From the NCBI GenBank assembly GCA_024640845.1, contig JAHEEE010000011.1, positions 1-64,000 on the forward strand: a DNA stretch of 64,000 nt, written 5' to 3'. This document shows positions 61,610 to 64,000 of this stretch, piece after piece. The notes below the pieces were generated by a model. The model had not been told where the DNA came from and ran no database searches. It was given only the letters and a program-made list of their open reading frames with translations. This stretch comes from Myxococcales bacterium. Its GTDB lineage: Bacteria; Myxococcota_A; Polyangia; Polyangiales; Houyiibacteriaceae. Made by a program: the position numbers and the translations under genes. Position 1 is the stretch's first letter, and each line of letters starts with the position of its first letter.

Positions 61610-62614
61610 GTGAAAAACGTGATCCGCTTCCCCACTCAGCTTCGCGCGGCGCGTTTGGAAACCCTCGACGATCGCCAGTACCGTACGATCCACGGCTACC
61701 GTCGCGCTTTCATCAAGGCAGGCAGCGGTCCGGCGGTTCTACTGATTCATGGAATCGGGGACAGCGCGGACAGCTGGCTCGACATCATTCCAGCGCTCGC
61801 TCGGGATTACACCGTGATCGCGCCTGATCTGCTTGGACACGGTCAATCGGACAAGCCCCGCGCTGACTACTCGATCGCCGCCTATGCCAACGCGATGCGC
61901 GATCTCCTGGCCGTCCTCGACGTCGAACGAGTGACCGTGGTCGGTCATTCGCTCGGCGGCGGCGTTGCGATGCAGTTCGCCTATCAGTTCCCCGAGCGTT
62001 GCGAGCGTATTTGTTTGATCAGCACCGGCGGGGTCGCGCACGAAGTCACTCCGCTCCTTCGCTTCGCATCGGCCCCAAACGCCGACCTCGTCCTGCCTCT
62101 GATCGGCACGCCCACAGCCCGGCTGCTCGGCAGGCTCACCTTCGGAGTGCTCCGGGCGCTCAACACCAACCTGGGTCTCGACGCCCACCACTTGATGCGC
62201 GTATTCGACGCGCTCCCTGACGCGTCGGCACGACTGGCTTTCGTCCGCACGCTCCGCGCCGCGGTCGATTGGAAGGGCCAGGCAATCACGATGCTCGACC
62301 GTTGCTATCTCACACAAGGCATGCCGACACTCCTGGTGTGGGGTGCGCGCGATGCCGTGATCCCGGTTGCCCACGCGCACAAGGCTCATGGCGCCATGCC
62401 TGGCAGCCAACTCGAAGTGTTTCCGGACGTCGGCCACTTCCCGCACAAGGACGACCCCGAGCGCTTCATTCGTCTATTCCAAGCCTTCTACGCGGGCGCC
62501 GAACCCAACACGTACAGCGCCGAAGACTGGCGCGCGGTGCTCCGTCGGGGAGCTATTGCTGCGCCTGTTGCTGAGCGTCGGCTTCAGGCGTTGTCGCCTC
62601 TTCGATCCGTTTGA
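61610..62614 (+). CDS. Alpha/beta-fold hydrolase
   Basis: VLLIHGIGDSADSW, APDLLGHGQSDKP, VVGHSLGGGVAMQFA, WGARDAVIP, DVGHFPHKDDPERF. Confidence 0.93.
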   Translation: MKNVIRFPTQLRAARLETLDDRQYRTIHGYRRAFIKAGSGPAVLLIHGIGDSADSWLDIIPALARDYTVIAPDLLGHGQSDKPRADYSIAAYANAMRDLLAVLDVERVTVVGHSLGGGVAMQFAYQFPERCERICLISTGGVAHEVTPLLRFASAPNADLVLPLIGTPTARLLGRLTFGVLRALNTNLGLDAHHLMRVFDALPDASARLAFVRTLRAAVDWKGQAITMLDRCYLTQGMPTLLVWGARDAVIPVAHAHKAHGAMPGSQLEVFPDVGHFPHKDDPERFIRLFQAFYAGAEPNTYSAEDWRAVLRRGAIAAPVAERRLQALSPLRSV

Positions 62615-64000
62615 CCCGTACGGAGACTTCGAGGCGCTCGCCGTGCCCCCCAGCATAAAGGGTGCCGGCCGTCGGCGTGGCGTCTCGGTAATTGCGTCCC
62701 GACGCGACCCGAACGTGGTCGAGGTCGACCAAACACCCATTGGTTGGGTCGAATCCCCGCCACCCGACCGAAGGCAGGTAGACCTCCGCCCAGGCGTGAG
62801 ACGCCTCGGATTGAATTTGATTGTGATACGTAGCGCCCGTGTAGATGTAGCCAACCCGATACCGCGCGGGCACGCCAAGCAATCGCGCCAGGCAAATGAA
62901 GAGGTTCGCAAAATCCTGACAAACCCCGCGCCGATCCTGAAACACGTCGAAGGGCGAGGTTTCGAAGGAAGTGGAGCCGGGAATGTACTTGAAGTCCTTG
63001 TGAAGTGTCTCGTTCAAGTCGATGAGCGTCTCGAGCAGATCGTAGCCGCGACGCGCCGCAAAGCTCATCGCGAACCCGGAAAGCTCGCGGAGCTCGGTTT
63101 CCGGAAGCTCCGGCGGCAGAAGGAACGGATTCATCATCTGACGCTGCCAAGGCATCCAGACGAGCGGAATGTGCGTAGTCCGAAGCGAGGAGTGTGTCTC
63201 GACGTGGTAGGTCCTCACCTTCGAGTACGCGCGCACCCATAGCTCGGTGTACGGCTGACTGATCTGAAAGCTCAGCACGTGATTGCCGAACACGTCCTCG
63301 TAAGAGAACGCCTGACCGGGGGGCGAGATCTCGAGCTTGTACTCGAGGACGTCCTGCGTGAGGTCGCGCACGGGTTGAAGTCGCACAGTGTGACTCGAGG
63401 TCTCGACCGCCGTTTCGTAGCGGTAGATCGTCTCGTGCACGATCTCGTAGGTGCCGGACTTGCCCTGCCCTGACTCGAGCGCTGGAACCAATGGCCCCGG
63501 CACCGCGGCAGGCGGGGTCGCGGGCTGCACCACGCTCGTGCGCGGCGCTTCCTGCTGAACCCGAGACCAAGACGACTTGCGCTTCTCGCCGAGCGCGGGA
63601 GCCGGCGGCGGAATCGTCTCGCCCGTGTCGATCAACTGTCCGCGGCTGACGACGCGGAGCTCGCCAGGCGCGAACTGCGACCAAGCCTCGTCCGAGAGCG
63701 GCCGCGTCGAAATGACAGTGAAGGTGCAGTTCTCGTCGATCGAGTTGGAGACATCTAGCTCGAGGAGGTCGGACTCGAGCTTCGTAGAAATCGGAGGCGG
63801 CAATCGGCGCAGGTGGTGGAGCGCGTTGAAGCCGTTCCGGTCGTGATACGCGACCACGTGCAGGCCGTCACTCCAAACGACGTTGAGGGTCCCGAGCTCG
63901 TTGAGCCTCTGCAACCACTCCCGAATCGTATGCCAACTCAAATCCGACAGACTTCGAGCACCCACGGCTCGCACCTGGCCCATCAACCAGCAGAACGCAT
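62553..64000 (-). CDS. Class II glutamine amidotransferase C-terminal part fused to transglutaminase domain (5' end outside window)
   Basis: Open through the window edge (AFCWLMGQV...); GTLNVVWSDGLHVVAYHD...FTVISTRPLSDEAWSQFAPGELRVVSRGQ (GATase-II-like) then TGase RRGVCQDFANLFI / SHAWAEVYLPSVGW / RGFDPTNG. Confidence 0.85.
   Translation of the reverse strand, partial: AFCWLMGQVRAVGARSLSDLSWHTIREWLQRLNELGTLNVVWSDGLHVVAYHDRNGFNALHHLRRLPPPISTKLESDLLELDVSNSIDENCTFTVISTRPLSDEAWSQFAPGELRVVSRGQLIDTGETIPPPAPALGEKRKSSWSRVQQEAPRTSVVQPATPPAAVPGPLVPALESGQGKSGTYEIVHETIYRYETAVETSSHTVRLQPVRDLTQDVLEYKLEISPPGQAFSYEDVFGNHVLSFQISQPYTELWVRAYSKVRTYHVETHSSLRTTHIPLVWMPWQRQMMNPFLLPPELPETELRELSGFAMSFAARRGYDLLETLIDLNETLHKDFKYIPGSTSFETSPFDVFQDRRGVCQDFANLFICLARLLGVPARYRVGYIYTGATYHNQIQSEASHAWAEVYLPSVGWRGFDPTNGCLVDLDHVRVASGRNYRDATPTAGTLYAGGHGERLEVSVRVKRIEEATTPEADAQQQAQQ

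Overview
GC-rich chromosomal window with about 49 supported CDSs, many of housekeeping type. Gene content (PilT paralogs, ParC/ParE, pseudokinase with an AgmX/PglI-like tail, a sigma54-type promoter, many lipoproteins) suggests a deltaproteobacterial/Myxococcota-like genome; this taxonomic guess is inference only. No rRNA, tRNA, CRISPR array, phage or IS transposase was recognised. The most interesting items are: (1) a three-gene minus-strand operon (37815-42236) with a Rieske-TPP enzyme, a Rieske-glutamate-synthase (FMN/3Fe-4S) fusion lacking the glutaminase domain, and an ORFan; (2) an Anbu (proteasome-like) locus with a DUF2126-type protein, a transglutaminase and a class-II-GATase/transglutaminase fusion (57717-64000, running off the right edge); (3) an orphan ParA ATPase with a tandem Zn-finger N-terminus next to a ribbon-helix-helix protein; (4) a pseudokinase-GYF_2-TM-AgmX/PglI-like fusion; (5) a dispersed ~140-460 bp intergenic repeat family (4 copies), one copy bounded by a perfect 24-bp inverted repeat; (6) an acyl-CoA synthetase/2-oxoacid dehydrogenase/ACP/P-type ATPase operon beside a good sigma54 promoter driving a small coiled-coil protein. 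All family calls are by reading motifs from translations; no database searches were run.
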